Of a stretch of DNA of 64,000 bases, positions 48,982 through 61,614 are shown piece after piece. The number at the start of each line of letters is the position of its first letter. Within the stretch, counting starts at the first letter, position 1. Under the pieces are notes generated by a model, which was given only the letters and a program-made list of their open reading frames with translations, was not told where the DNA came from and did no database searches. The stretch is from Tamarix chinensis (lineage: Eukaryota; Streptophyta; Magnoliopsida; Caryophyllales; Tamaricaceae), in NCBI GenBank assembly GCA_030549775.1, contig CM060177.1:67509638-67573637 (forward strand), written 5' to 3'. The position numbers and the translations under genes were made by a program.

Positions 48982-49046
48982 CCACCATCGGTGGATCATC
49001 ACAGGACCCATCAACCAAGGTAGTATTAGTACGGGTCCAGTACTGA
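48982..49046 (-). other. Hairpin pair
   Basis: CCACC-ATC-GGTGG (48982-48994) and TTAGTAC...GTACTGA (49026-49046). The inverted copy at 61615-61680 keeps both stems, with TTAGTAC/GTACTAA fully paired. Confidence 0.65.
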
Positions 49047-49248
49047 GTAAGGTGACTTGATCACTAAGGCCAACACATAAACACATAAGCCATGCAGAAA
49101 AATAGAAGAACACAATCATAAATGCATATGATCAACCAGGTAAAAGTACAAAGGCCCAATTGTAGTCCAGATTAATCATTTAATTGATCTCTTATCATAA
49201 TTCGATTCACACCATGCCTTTCATCAATCCATGTGAGCACAGGAACAC

Positions 49249-49590
49249 CCCACTATTATTGCCGGTGGGCCGGTCACTTGCGGGACAAAGTCCACACCAC
49301 TATTATTCGCCGGTGGATCGGTCACTTGTGGGACATAGTCCACACCACTATTCCTGACCGGTGGATTGGTCTGGTTCCCGCTCACATGGTATTCCACTGT
49401 AAGTAATTAGTACCTTTTAAATGTTTTAGCAACTATGATTTAATTTTATTGAGCTCGAGTCACCCCACTATTATTTCCGGTGGGCCGGACACTTGCGGGA
49501 CAAAGTCCTCACCACTATTATTACCGGTGGATCGGTCATACATAGGGTTAAACCCTAACCACTATTCCTAACCGGTGGATCGGCTGGACC
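49249..49590. repeat. Hairpin array
   Basis: Six CCACTATT...CCGGTGG units in two groups of three, with spacer text such as CACTTGCGGGACAAAGTCC. The unit is the same as in the other giant LTRs. Confidence 0.8.
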
Positions 49591-52106
49591 CGGCTCAATA
49601 ATCTTCCACTTTAAATGATTAGTGTCTTAAGTATCTTATTCAAAGGCTTTCACCAAACATGTATAAATCACCACACATCACAAATCATAAAATTCCATAA
49701 TTACACTTTAATCACCAAATACACGTGATAACCCAAAACTCTAAGCAGCCTAAAAAATCCATAGTTAACTACTCCAAACCCTAATTCAGTGTCCTCCGTA
49801 CCCTTAATTTGCTCCACGTGCTATTTTCCATCCCAAGCGCTCAAACACCCAAACAACACTTACATTACCTTCTTTACACCCCAAATTAACTTTCCACACG
49901 TAAATTTCATACCCATGCAGACATTAATCCCCTCATGCAAACCTTCGAACCTTTTTCATGCAAACCCTAAAATTCCACGTGAAGCCCTAAATTCAACCAT
50001 GCAAACCCAAAGATTTGTCCATACCAACCCTAAATTCAAACCATAAAGATTCTTCCATTCCAAACCCTAAATTCAAACCATAAGGATTCATTTATACCAA
50101 CCTTACATTCAAATCATATAAAACCCAAAGATTTGTTCTCATAATACAACTGATTAGATTCTCCCCTTTCATAACCACAAATTAGATTCTCCCATACAAG
50201 ACCATAAGTTAGATTCTTCCACATAAAATTATAAATTAGAATCTCCCAAGAAAAACCATAAATTGGATTCCCCCAACAAATCGTAAATTAATTCTCCCAA
50301 TCAAATCGTAGCTTAATTTCTCCCATATAATATCATAAATTACATTCTCCCAAATAACATCCTGAACTAGATTCTCCCAAACAAACCATAATTTAATTCT
50401 CCCAATCAATCATAAATTAAATTCTCCCAAATAGCACCATAAACTAAATTATTCCTTATAAAACCATAAAATTTAGGTCAACTCACTTCCCTTAGTCAAC
50501 TTCTTTCCCCATCCTACTTTTCATCTTTTCTCCCACACAAACCACACCGACGTCCTCTCATGCATGTCTTACAAGGTCACAACACATATTGTCACATGCA
50601 TATAGCACACATGCCATACAAAAACATACTTCAAATCCAAGTCATACCACATATAAAATAATTATTAATAATAAACACAGGTTACATAACACGCGAAGCA
50701 CATAATGCACATAAAAGGCCTTAGCACCCCTTACCTAAAACGTCACCGGTCTTGGTGCATGCTCCTATTCCACTTGAGGGATTTGATTGGGTTCCTATTA
50801 TATCAAAGCATACTAGAATTAGACTCACGTATATAATTCTAACTTATTTCGAGGTTTGGTTTTAGGATGATATTTTACTATTCAATAATTAACTATAGGA
50901 ACTAATATAATTAATTCACTTATTTTCTTTTGAAAAGGTGATAAACTAAGGGTTTCTACCCTTCTCCCAAAATAGATTTAATAATAACATAACTATGATG
51001 ATGATAATAATAACAATAATAAGAATAATAGTAATAAAAATAATTAGTAATATAAATAATGTACAATAATATTAATGATACTTTTTATAAATAGAATATT
51101 AGATATTAATGATATCAAAATTCTTAAAATTCAAAGTTGGATTTCTAACCCTCCCACAATGATAAAAATAATATTATTCAGAATTGTGACAATAAAATTA
51201 ATAATGTATATATATACTTATATTATATTTTAATAAAGGTAATAATGGTAATATAATCAAAATAATGTTGAAAAATGTTAATAATGTTAATAAATTTTAT
51301 AACTGCGAGGCATAATTAAAATTTAAGGCCTCTGTTCTTCCAGTAATAATCAAAGTATCAACCAAGTAATTATACTAATAATAATATTATTATAAATATT
51401 ATTAATAATAACATCAATTATGTAACAATCTAAGCAAATAGGTAAAGGCCAAGATAATTACTGTATCTTACTAAATCATACTTCCAGACCTGTAAACAAA
51501 ATTTAGAAATTAGAATACAGTCAATATTACTAATAATAATAATTATAATAATAATAATTAAAGTTGAATTAATACTAAAATTTTGGCTAAAATTAGAATA
51601 ATTATAAATAATTCGAAATAAAGTATTTGAAATGTCTATGGTATCACCTTGAGTTGGAGGATGAAGGTGGCACCAGCGATGGTTCCCAGAGGTGGCCGAA
51701 AAATGGGTCTAAGGGGGCCAAAAATTAGGAAAAGGGGTGATGGAGAGGAAGAAAATTAAAATAATTATATGGGGCTGTAGAGGATAATTAGTAGGAGTTA
51801 ATAGTTGGTTTAATAGGTGTTAGAAGTGGCGGATGTGGCGGTGGACGGTGGTTTAATGTTTCGGGGTGGAATTTTCTGGCGAGAGGACTAGCCAACTTTG
51901 CACGATTATGGAGGATTGTACAAGGTGAATTGAAGGTCGTAGATGATTTAGTTAATTAGAGGGTGTTGCAGGGAAGATATTAAGATGGAGAAGAGGCGTC
52001 GAGGTTAGCTAAACGCGGAGAACGAGCTGTCTAAAGAGGCGGTGGCGGGCAGTTTTCACTTAGGGTTTCGAGAAAGAAGAAGCTTCAAAATCATCCACAA
52101 CTGGAC

Positions 52107-52114
52107 TATTTATA
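52107..52114 (-). promoter_or_regulatory. TATA-box candidate of giant LTR
   Basis: TATAAATA on minus, 1036 bp from the sense-strand start. It shares the CTATTTATAG plus-strand form with 20646 and 27035. Confidence 0.55.
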
Positions 52115-53453
52115 GACTTTAGATGGGTTATTAGGGTTTTGGAGGTCGGCATGATGGGTTTGGGTGATAGGGTTTGGGTGGCTGGCGTCAGAATTTGGCC
52201 GGCGATTGGTTGGTTGGGTCGAAGGTTCGTGAAGCCAGATAGAGAGAATGAGAGAGAGTTAAGGATAATTGATTATTCCAAGCTAGTTTGCGAGCCGAGA
52301 GGAAGAAAAAGAGAGGTGACTCGCCCGGTCAGAGTTCTCGTAGCCGGCGCCGCCATTTTCGGGGGTGGGAGTTGCAGCAGCGTCGACGGAGGAGAGGGGA
52401 GGAAGAAGGAAGGAGGAGGGGGCTGGTCCGGTTTGCGGGGAAGAAAGAAAGAAAAAGGGAGGAAGACCGGCGGTTCGGGCGTTGTTATTAAAACGGGGCA
52501 ACAAAACGCAGCATCCAGAGGAGAAATAGAAGAAAAACGCGGCGCGGCGTGGGAGAAGCCAGGAGACGACGCGCGGGCTGGATTGGGCCGCGCTGAAGGA
52601 AGGAAGAAGGGAGGAGTTTGGGCCACGGGAGATGGCAGCCCAAACGGGAAAAGGAGAGGAAAAGAAAAAGAAGGAAAGAAAGAAAAAGAAAGAAAAAGGA
52701 AGAAAGGAAAAAGGAAAAAAATAAAAATAGGAGGGTTGGGTTAAATAAATACATTAAAATATTTGGGATAGTTAAAAGTTATAATATTTAAATAAAATAT
52801 TATTTAAATCCCTTTTTAGGCTAAATTAGGACTTTTAAATGATTTTCCATAATTTCCATTTTAATTAGTAAAACACACTAAATTTCTCCAATTAATTTAT
52901 TTATAAAATTATTATTAAATTAAAACTATTTTCTCATTCTTATTTTAAATAAAATAATTTAATTATTAATTTTCAAAATAAAATGCTTAATTAGCTAAAA
53001 TACCCAAATTCTCTTCTAATAAAAATACTTATAAATTTCTTCTTGATTTTCCCTAATTAATTCAATTTAAAAATAATTTATTTAAATAATTCTTATAATA
53101 AATATCCTTTAAATGTAGTTTATACAATTAGAATTTTTCGGGGCATTTTAACAGGTCAACGTTAAATCATTTAGAATCATTCTTTTCTCCATAATTATTT
53201 GATATCCTAATTCCATAATCAATACTTCCTATCCTTATTCATTAATTAGTGAGTACAGTGTTTTATTATTTATCAATAGTTCAGATTTTGATGATAGAAG
53301 TATATGTTATTACATCATCGGGGTTTTAACATCGATTACAGAATTATTGATTATATACCATTCCTTGTGGGTTTGAATCCTTCTTTCGATATACTACGTA
53401 TTTGAAAATTAGGATTTTTTTATTAATTTTTTTGTGCATACGACATCGCATCA

Positions 53454-53930
53454 CTAGGTTTCTATAAGATTGAAACCCATTGACTTGTTGGTTAACTAGT
53501 TTATTAGTTTCTAAACAAGTCAATCAGTTTGATGAAGCAAGTATATAGGTTTTATACACCAATCAATCTGTCTGAGTTTTAACACAACTAATGCCTAAGT
53601 TTAAACTAAACTAGTTGATTGGTTTGAGGACTAATTAACTGGTTCAGACTAGAGCCAATCAATTTACTTTGTAAATACTTTTAGAAGATTTATAAAATGA
53701 ATTCATGAAAAGTATTTTTCAACAAATAGTTTTTATTTTTGAAATGTTAACTTTAGTCAACTTAATTTATTATAATATGCCTAAGAAATATAATATTCTT
53801 TTCATAAAGTCTTGATTCCTTTAGCATGTGTGTTTTCTTGAAAATTCGTACTTAAGAAACACATTAGAAACCAAGAACCACTGTTCTCATCAAAATAAGT
53901 CTAATGACATTACTTAAACTCTGTAGTTAA
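53454..53930 (-). repeat. 5' LTR of the SIRE-type element, second part
   Basis: Resumes with CTAGGTTTCTATAAGATTGA, continuing the 113-bp array from 44187, and runs to about 53930 by homology with the left LTR end. Confidence 0.75.
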
Positions 53931-54099
53931 TTAACTTTCTAGCCGCACCTTGATCAGTTCATAGTGGTTGTGGTAGGTAACATTATATTGTATTCTCACA
54001 GTAGATAGAACAATGAACTACATATTTTCCCTATCTTTTCACTCTATAAAGACTACAAGCTATATCCTAGACACTCTAAGTGCAAATTATTCCTTCAAG
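53931..54099. other. Unassigned junction
   Basis: Between the SIRE-type LTR and the first gypsy-like codons. No signal seen. Confidence 0.3.
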
Positions 54100-57000
54100 A
54101 TATTCCATGTTTTGGTCATGCGGTATTATATAAAAGAGTCATCATTGGCCAAATGAAGGTTATTATAGTTATGAATAAGAGAGTGCCTACTAGCATCCTT
54201 AAGTTTCCTAATTTTTAGGATTGGTAAGATACTTAAAGCATCTTATCTTAGACAATATGTCCTCCCTTGATAAAATTTTATTAAAAAACCACCTAAATTT
54301 TGTGGGATGATACTTATGAGAGCATGTTTTTGGAGTTGAAGTGGAATTTTTCTACAACACTTGTTTTAACTAAACCATCAATTTCAAACATATTTGAGAT
54401 TTATAGTAATTCATATTAGCATGGTATTAGTTGTATATTAATTCAGAATGGTAGGGTTGTAGGATAGGGTTCTTACTAGTTAAGGAAAAAAGAGCAGAAA
54501 TATACAACACATGACTTAAAGTTGGCTGTAGAAGTCTTCACATTGAATATTTTGAGGCACTTTCTCTATGAGATATAATGTAGATTCTTCACCAAGAATA
54601 AGAGTTTCAATAATATATTCAATAAAAAAGAATTGAATATAAGATAGAGTAGATGGTTAGAATTGTTGAAGGATTATGATGTTAAGTTAACTTGTGATGA
54701 TAGTAAGGCTAACATCATTTCAAATGCTTTTAAGAAAAAAAGAAATCACAATCTTTAATTTTTTATTTATTTATTTTTGTAGTGACTAAGCATTTTCTTA
54801 AGAAATTAGTAAGATAGAGATAGAGCTGACTTAGTAATGTGATTTAGAGGCCCAAATGAGTGCCTTGAATATTACACCACCTACATGTGATAAGATTTGA
54901 ATAGGATAGCCTAGGGATGTTAAGATAGATAAAATTATGTATAAGATATAAGAGGGTAGAACTCAAGGCTTTTAGATACATGAGTAAGGTAGCATACACT
55001 ACTTGCTAATCTGTATCATATTATTTTAATGATCTGAAGCACCTATTTATAAAGAGATCCATTATACTTCACATTTCATCACCCTTTGAAAGAATAACAT
55101 ATAAAAGGACCTAGAAAGGATTTACTGGTGGCCTTGGTTGAAGAAAGAGGTGGCTCAATTTTTACCTAGATATCTAACATATTAGAAGATAAGGATTGAG
55201 CATTACAGGCCTTTTTGGTTGGTTCATCCCTAAAATGTTTTGAGATGGAAATGATACTTCTTTTCCATGGACTTGGTGAGTGGTCACCATAACTCATAAG
55301 GTTATGTTATGATTTGGGTCATCGCGGATGTAATACCCCCAAATTTAGTGGAGTGTTATAAGGATTGATCTGGTGCCTTATAAGAACATGGTGTACCATC
55401 TTTTCAAATATTCCATTCTAAGAACAACATAATTAACTGTGTTGACAATGGTGTAATTTTTAGGATGGGTGACCTTATGAGGTAGTTTATGAAAGTTTTT
55501 GAAATTTTTTTAAGAAGTACGTGAGTATGGGAAAAAGTGCGCTAAAAGGACTTGTGTTGATCTTTAAGGCCATCCAATGAATCTAAATATCTCCAAGGTA
55601 GCCCCCGCGTGATCGTATCAACTTGGGATGTTACAAATGATATCAAAAAGAAAAATTATGACAGTGATCTAAACTTTGATAATTTAGTTTGCTGCCTTGT
55701 AGGACTATTCATGGGATGAAAAATATGGAGAGTGTTAATGGTTGAGGCTCCATGAAGACATTGAGTTCTTCAAGTAGGGGTGAATGTAATACCCCCAAAT
55801 TGAGCAAGTTATTATAAGAATTGATCTAAATACTTATATTAACATGGTATGACATCCTTTTGGTGATTCCGTCCTAAGAACTTTTTAATTATGTTTGCTA
55901 GACATGGAGTAATTTTTAGTATAGGTGACCCTCTTGGGCAGTTTTAGAAATTTTCTAAAATTTTCTCAAGAAGAGCTCTAGTTAGAAAAAAGCATGCTTA
56001 AAGGACTTATATTAATCTTTAACACTATGTACTCAATCCAAATGCACTTTAGTGTAGCACCTATATAGTTGTATTGATTCATGGTGTGATAACCAATCAA
56101 TTAACTAAATTGATAATTTTTATTCTAATGAGATTAAACTAGAGTATAGGATAATTAGCTTATGCATGCATGAATTTTGTGGTGAGTCAGCATGGTACAC
56201 TAACCGACATAATCTTCTAGAAAAATCTTAGGCTTCCTTCAAAGTTTTGTGGAAAGTTGTAAAAGGCCATAGGCACATAGTTGAGGATGAGTACTACATT
56301 TCACCCAAATATCGATAGAAAAACTAAGATAAGGATCCATAATTTAGAGGATATGTTGAAAACTTATGCTTTTGATTATTAGGGCTACTAAAAGAAGAGA
56401 TAGAAACTATCACACTAGCATAAGTATAGCACCATTCAAGGATCTATATATACAAAAGTGGTGTAGGCCATCATTTAAAAGTGACATTAGTGAGTTATTT
56501 ATAAAGGATCTTGAGTTGATTGAGTAGACCACACAACAAGTTCGTATGATTTGAGATAGGATGATGGCATTTTAGAGTCATGAAAGAAGTTGAGTTGATT
56601 AGAGATGGCATATTGATTATTTTGGGGAGGGGGATAAAGTTCTATTAAGAGTCTCACCCACTAAGGTAGTAAAGAGGTTTTGTTAGAAAGGAACCTTGGC
56701 CTATATTTCATTATACGATATAAGATACTTAAGAAAGTTGGCAAGGTTTCCAACTGCCTAGCATTTCCACTTGGAGTTTCATAAGTTAATAATATCTTCC
56801 ACATCAAGAAGCTTGGGACGTTACTTTGCAAATCTAGTCTACATGATCATACACAATTAGATCAAGCTTGATAATTCTTTGACCTACAAGGATCTAGCAT
56901 TGTAAACTCTTGATACTAAAGTCTAATAGAAAAGTATGACTTTAGTTCTACTTCTAACGATGCTTTGGAATCACCATAGATAAGAGGAGGAAATCTAGTA
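54100..57000 (+). pseudogene. Del/Tekay-type gypsy pol remnant, split by a TRIM
   Basis: RT end and RNase H: YINSEWXGCRIGF-like residues in one frame, clearer as CILIQNGRVVG (about 54432), KKEQKYTTHDLKLAVEVFTL (about 54488), FNKKELNIR (about 54625), WLELLKDYDVKL (about 54656) and DDSKANIISNAFKKK. Integrase: YWWPWLKKEVAQFLPRYLTY (about 55126), then SMDLVSGHHNS and GYVMIWVIA (to 55328). After the TRIM the frame resumes as NQLTKLIIF, with FHPNIDRKTKIRIHNLEDML (about 56303) and VSNCLAFPLGVS (about 56750). The last part (to about 57000) lies where Del/Tekay elements have a chromodomain. Many stops are present and no LTRs were found. Confidence 0.8.
55329..56091 (+). mobile_element. TRIM retrotransposon, 763 bp
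   Basis: Two direct repeats of 307 bp each, 55329-55635 and 55785-56091, begin TGTAATACCCCCAAATT. The first ends GGGATGTTACA, the second GTGTGATA. Between them lie 149 bp with a decayed primer site (ATGATATCAAAAAG, 55637-55650) and a PPT-like AGTAGGGG before the second repeat. There is no coding capacity. The host integrase frame resumes immediately after the second repeat, which fixes the insertion point. Flanks GCGGA and ACCAA are not a clean duplication. Confidence 0.85.
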
Positions 57001-57690
57001 GATGGAGAAGGACAAGCATGAAATATATGCTTAGCTCTGATAAGTTTGAGTTCCCCATTCTATTATTGGGGTAGTACTCTATATTTAGTATTGACTTCCA
57101 AGTGATAAATTCATGTCTTTTTCTTCTTCCCCAACCTTGGCCTATTGACTTGGGTGGCAAAGTCCCTTTTAAGAGGGTAGTGAAGTAATGCAACAAATGT
57201 TCCTACCATGATTTCTTAGTAATTAATCTTTAATTCCACCCTTAATACATATATTATCCACTTAACCTTTAAATCTTTATTTTTATTTTTCCATCATCCT
57301 CATGTGAGAAATTTTTTCCCTCCAATTGCCTTATCAATCAAATCACTACAAAAACCAATGTTGCATTAACTTCCCTATGCATCTATCACTTTGCTCAATC
57401 AATGCTTGGTTTAATCATACCAAGCCATCCCACACAACATTAATTTCACACACTAAGGGCATAAATCCTTCCCTCCCTTTTATCTACTATTGTTTGATTT
57501 CAAAAGTAAACCAAGAACTCTTTTTTCCTTAATTAGAGACTTTTCCTTAACCTCCCATTGTCTTCTTCCTTTGATCTGCATTTTCTTGTTTACAATTGCA
57601 CCATTTCCTCTTCTTCTTCTACACCAAAACAATGCCACAACATAACTACCACCATTAACTTCCCATGTAACAACTATAACCCTCTCATTG
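57001..57690. other. Unassigned, possibly gypsy 3' end
   Basis: Behind the Del/Tekay remnant. It could contain its PPT and decayed LTR. Pyrimidine-rich DNA (57540-57660) produces short frames without domains. Confidence 0.3.
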
Positions 57691-59091
57691 TTGTAACTAA
57701 AAAATATCATTTTTCAATAATTGCAAAAGAAGAATTATAGAAATAAGCCTAAGGAAAAATGGGTTATTACTGTTGCATCTAACCTTAGATAGAAAGAATA
57801 AGGCTAAGTATCTAATCAACCAAAACATAGGGAACAAAGTGCACAAAAATATATTACATGAAAAAGAGTAAAAGTTAGTTTTTAAAAGACATGACCAGAT
57901 CGGTCCGAAATGAACTCAAATACATAAACAGGTTATATTAGGAAATAGAAAAATAATAAAAGCTTTGGTCTCTCATGGAATTTCTGTTTAAATAGTCAAA
58001 TTTATTTTAATAATTTTATCTGTAGAAAATATTTTCGACTTTAAATTTATTCGTTTTCGAAAATCGTTAATATTTTTGGGAAGTTTTAAATTAAAAAGAT
58101 TTTTGGAGTTTATTTATGAATTTATTTCCGGAATTAATTTTCTTCCGTTTTACAATTTTTTGTTTGCAGAAAACCAATTTCGAAAATTATTTAAATTAGT
58201 CTCGGTTTATTAGAGTTTGACTTAAATATTTTATTATATGCCTTTAAATAATTTTTCGAGGTCTTATAATATATTTCTGTAAATAATATAAATTTTTACG
58301 TTCGTTGGTAAATTATTCCGAAAATGTTTCTCAAATTCTTTTTATAGCTTTTCTATTAATTGTAAGCCTTCAGATCCTTTCAAAATAAATTTTAGGTAAA
58401 ATCTTCCAATAATAATTTTTAAACATTTAGTATTTTATTTTATATGTGTACTTGTATTTAAAAAAAGCCCAGCCCATCGGTACGCCCGACCCCCCCCCCC
58501 TCTTCTTTTCCTTTTCTCTCCTCTCTCCCTTCTCTCCTATTTCCCTTTCCCGACTCCCCTGTGCTTTGCTCCCTGTTCGCAGCCTTAAACCCCAGCTTGC
58601 CTCCTTCTCCCTAGCTCCTCCCTGCTCCAGTCGACCTCACCAGCCACCGCCGGCCACAACCTGCAACCGACGTCGCACGGCAGCCACAGCAAGCAGCGGC
58701 CGCAGTAGCAACTGATGCAGAGCCACCATAACAACTGCACCTAGGAGTAGCAAAAGCAGGCTACGTCGCCACCGTCCGGCTCCGTTGAGCGTCACTGACC
58801 ACCAGCGAGCTGTCCCTGGCCTCCGAGGAATCTTCTCCGGCCTTCCCTTACTCTGATTTTGTTAATTTTTGTTTGGTATAAATTTCTAAAAAACCCTAAT
58901 ATTGATTTGATTAATTGAGTATGATTTAGCTTGTGATAAGCTAAATTAATTGTTTGATTATGTATATATGTGCTGTGAGATTGATTTGGGTAATTTAATT
59001 TTATAGTTTAGGTTGGAATTCTAGAAAATTGAATTTTAGGCCAGGTTATGCCCAAATTTTTTGGATCTGTCCGATTTGGCGATTTTGGATA

Positions 59092-60000
59092 AATTGATTA
59101 TACAATATGTTTTTAAATGTATCTAATTTCATGTTGGAATCGTAAATTTGAGAAATTTATACAGAATTAATCGGAATTTAATTCATAGGTCAAAATTCGT
59201 GTGTAATAAAATTGGGCCGCATAATTGAGTCGTTTCGCTCAATTGATTTTAAAATATCGTTTGAAATGTATTTAATTTCAAATCGGAAGTGTTGATTTGG
59301 GAAAATTGTGCGTAATTAATCGGAATTGGATTTTTAGGTCAACACTCCTGCGGGGCTAAATTGGATTATGTAATCAGGTTGTTTTATTTAATTGACTATA
59401 CAGTTTATATTAGAATATATTTAATTACATTTCCGAATCGTCAACTTATATATTTTAGCAAGAATTGATTGGGTTTGCGTTCCGGGCTCAAAAACCCTAA
59501 TTATGCTGAATTGGGTATTTCTTTTATTGGTTTTGAGGAATTGATTATATGATATGTTATAAAATATGTCTAATTGCATTTCTAAACATTCAATTTAAAT
59601 AAGTTAATAAAATTTAACCGAATTGCATTTTTGGGCCCAAAACCCTAGATTTCAAGTGAACTTATGAAATTGATCATTTGTATATTTGTTTTTCTAAAAT
59701 TAAATTTATAGAAATAGTTGAAATGATCCTAATTGCATTCTAATACCTTTAATTGGAATTAATTGATTTGAATTATCTGAGTTTGTGTCATGGGCTTTAA
59801 AACCCTAATTTTGAAAAATGAATCATCTTGAATTGGCTAAGCGGAATATTGTTTTTGTTGAACTTGATTATCTAGATTTATTTAAAATCAGTTTAATCAT
59901 ACTCTTAAGCTATCAATTTGAGATAATAAAAGTTAATTGGTCGGCTCGTAGTTTAGGCATTTAAAACCCTAATCTTCAGGAATGGTTTATAAAATTGATT
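59092..60000 (+). repeat. Six diverged tandem units, 149-163 bp
   Basis: AATTGATT-type unit starts lie at 59092, 59241, 59390 and 59539, exactly 149 bp apart. The internal anchor TATCTAATTTC/TCTAATTGC recurs at 59120, 59269, 59418, 59569, 59728 and about 59891. Units share an AATCGGAATT/GGTCAAAACCC end. Not seen in the other copies, which have about 26-bp units here. Confidence 0.8.
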
Positions 60001-60829
60001 TTTGCTATGCGTCTTTTATCTAATCGATTTCTGCCTTTGGGTTTTAGATCATTAGAATTATGTATTAATCTCTTCAGTTTGGATTTGGTTCTATGCAAAT
60101 GGTCGGTTTACCTATTTGTTTGTAAAACCTAATGAATAAGTCATTTTCGATAAATTAACTTATAATCAATTATTCTTTCTCAGGCTTTCCAAATTAATTT
60201 CAAAGGTCCCAAGTGATATGTGTGTTGATCCGATTTGATTTATATTTAATCTTAAATCCTAATATAGCTATACTCTTGAGTCCTAAGTTTTGGACACATT
60301 TTCCAAGAAAGGTCATTTGTGTCCGTTTGCATTTATTTAATTAGAATATGTGAATTATTAATTGATAAGATAGTTTCTAACCTAGTTCCAATTTCTATCG
60401 GCGATCTAGGAAAACTTTATCGTGGATTGTCAAGCTCTCGATAACTCTCTCTCTTTCTCAATTTTCTTAGCTAGCTTTGGATTTAAGTAAGTCATTACTT
60501 ACCTTTACTTATGATAGAATCTGGATGTATGTCTGTTCAGAGTGGAAGGTGATAAGTATGCCTATCGATTGTTTAATTGTGTCAAGCGTATGCTATGTTC
60601 TGTGTGGTAATTTTATGTATGTATGAATTCATAGCCTTAATGCCAATGCATGTTAGTATGACGTTGAATATGGTATGTATTTGAGTATGGATTTGGAATT
60701 ATTTGATACCTGATGTTGTACCCTTATGTTAGAGAATTATTCATGTGGGCCTGATTTATGGTCGTCTAAAATTATTGAATAAGATACTAATATTTAAAGT
60801 GGAAGATCACATGAGTTGGGCCGAGGTGT

Positions 60830-61345
60830 AGGGTCCATTCCATCGGACGATAATAGTGGCTCAAGTGTCCTGTCCCTGAGAGGTGATTCAAGCCGTTTCA
60901 TTGGTTCAGAATAGTGGCTCAGGAGCGTTTTGCCTTGAGAGGTGTAGAATTCGTTCCACCGAATGATAATAGTGGCTCAACTGACTTATCCCTGAGAGGT
61001 GCTTCAGTACATTCCACCGGATCAAGAATAGTGGGCCCTATACTCAACGTGAATAAGAATATGATATGAGATAAGTAATGAATAAGACACTAATAATTTA
61101 AAGTAGAAGATTACGTGAGTCAGGACCAGGTGTAGGGTCTGTTCCACCCGACGATAATAGTGGCTCATGTGTCTTGTCCCTAAGAGGTGATTTAAGCCGT
61201 TCCACCAGGTCAGAATCGTGGCTCAAGAGCGTTTTGCCCTGAGAGGTGTAGGATCCATTCCACCGGATGATAATAGTGGCTCGAGTGTGTTGTCCCTGAG
61301 AGGTGCTTCAGACCGTTCCACCGGTTTAAGAATAGTGGGGTCCCT
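60830..61345. repeat. Hairpin array
   Basis: Alternating TTCCACCGGATGATAATAGT and GGCTCAAGTGTCCTGTCCCTGA-type units in two groups (60830-61040 and 61140-61345). This is the complement of the CCACTATTAT...GGTGG units of minus-sense copies. Confidence 0.8.
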
Positions 61346-61614
61346 AAACTCATCATAAATAAATAAAATCAGATGTAATAATAATTATTCTCCGATTGTT
61401 GGATTGGTGTTACTTAGCATGCGATCGTGATTTATTGTACACTTGTATCTTATGTGCTGTCATGTCTAGTAATGTACTTGTAAGTATGAATCAATGATCC
61501 TATGTTTTATTGTATGTAATAAATGTATAATTGAGCATGAGAATTGTAAACTAGAGTATTTCATATCTTATGTGTTTCATGTTTCCTTCCATGATTTGGG
61601 TAGTCTTGATTTAC

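Larger units (their letters stand above)
48596..53150 (-). mobile_element. Giant LTR (solo-LTR-like), complete, TSD ACAGG
   Basis: A 4555-bp element starting TGTAATACCCCAAAATTC and ending TTTCGGGGCATTTTA. ACAGG lies at 48591-48595 and 53151-53155, and the sister LTR shows the empty site. Blocks: terminal hairpin (48695-48740), hairpin pair (48982-49046), hairpin array (about 49249-49590), tandem units (about 49900-50470), donor-like block (50729), AT triplets, G-rich block, inverted TATA (52107-52114) and purine tract (52655-52735). The long frame at 52139-52744 is compositional and ends in poly-Lys/Glu/Arg from the purine tract. Confidence 0.85.
44188..53453 (+). mobile_element. Non-autonomous gypsy-type LTR element (LARD-like) with nested giant LTR
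   Basis: LTRs at 44188-45752 (1565 bp) and 47331-53453 (1563 bp after removal of 4560 bp) begin TGATATAT and end CGACATCGCATCA. The PBS is at 45759-45776 and the purine-rich tract at 47311-47330. The 1578-bp internal region has no coding sequence, so the element must have relied on another's proteins. PBS and PPT wording suggest the Athila/Tat branch. The flanks ACAAA and CTAGG are not duplicated. The uninterrupted SIRE repeat reads GAGACAAACTAGG, so no target duplication survives. Confidence 0.85.
47331..53453 (+). repeat. 3' LTR of the non-autonomous element, split
   Basis: 47331-48595 and 53156-53453 form an LTR matching 44188-45752, interrupted at the ACAGG site by a giant LTR. Confidence 0.9.
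32380..53930 (-). mobile_element. SIRE-type Ty1/copia element, antisense, with nested insertions
   Basis: LTRs at about 32380-33895 and about 43140-44187 plus 53454-53930 share a 113-bp tandem repeat. Domain order on minus from the right is gag (about 42730-40910), protease, integrase, RT, RNase H (to 38387). A long non-pol region follows before the left LTR, as in SIRE/Maximus elements that carry an env-like ORF. The polypurine tract lies at 33896-33910. A CACTA element (35528-37587) and an LTR element (44188-53453) are inserted. All domains contain stops, so it is inactive. The outer LTR ends are approximate and no TSD was found. Confidence 0.8.

Noticed and set aside
52139..52744. A 201-codon open frame
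   Set aside because: Lies in the purine-rich block of a giant LTR and ends in poly-Lys/Glu/Arg from the purine tract; the equivalent block in other copies encodes different peptides.
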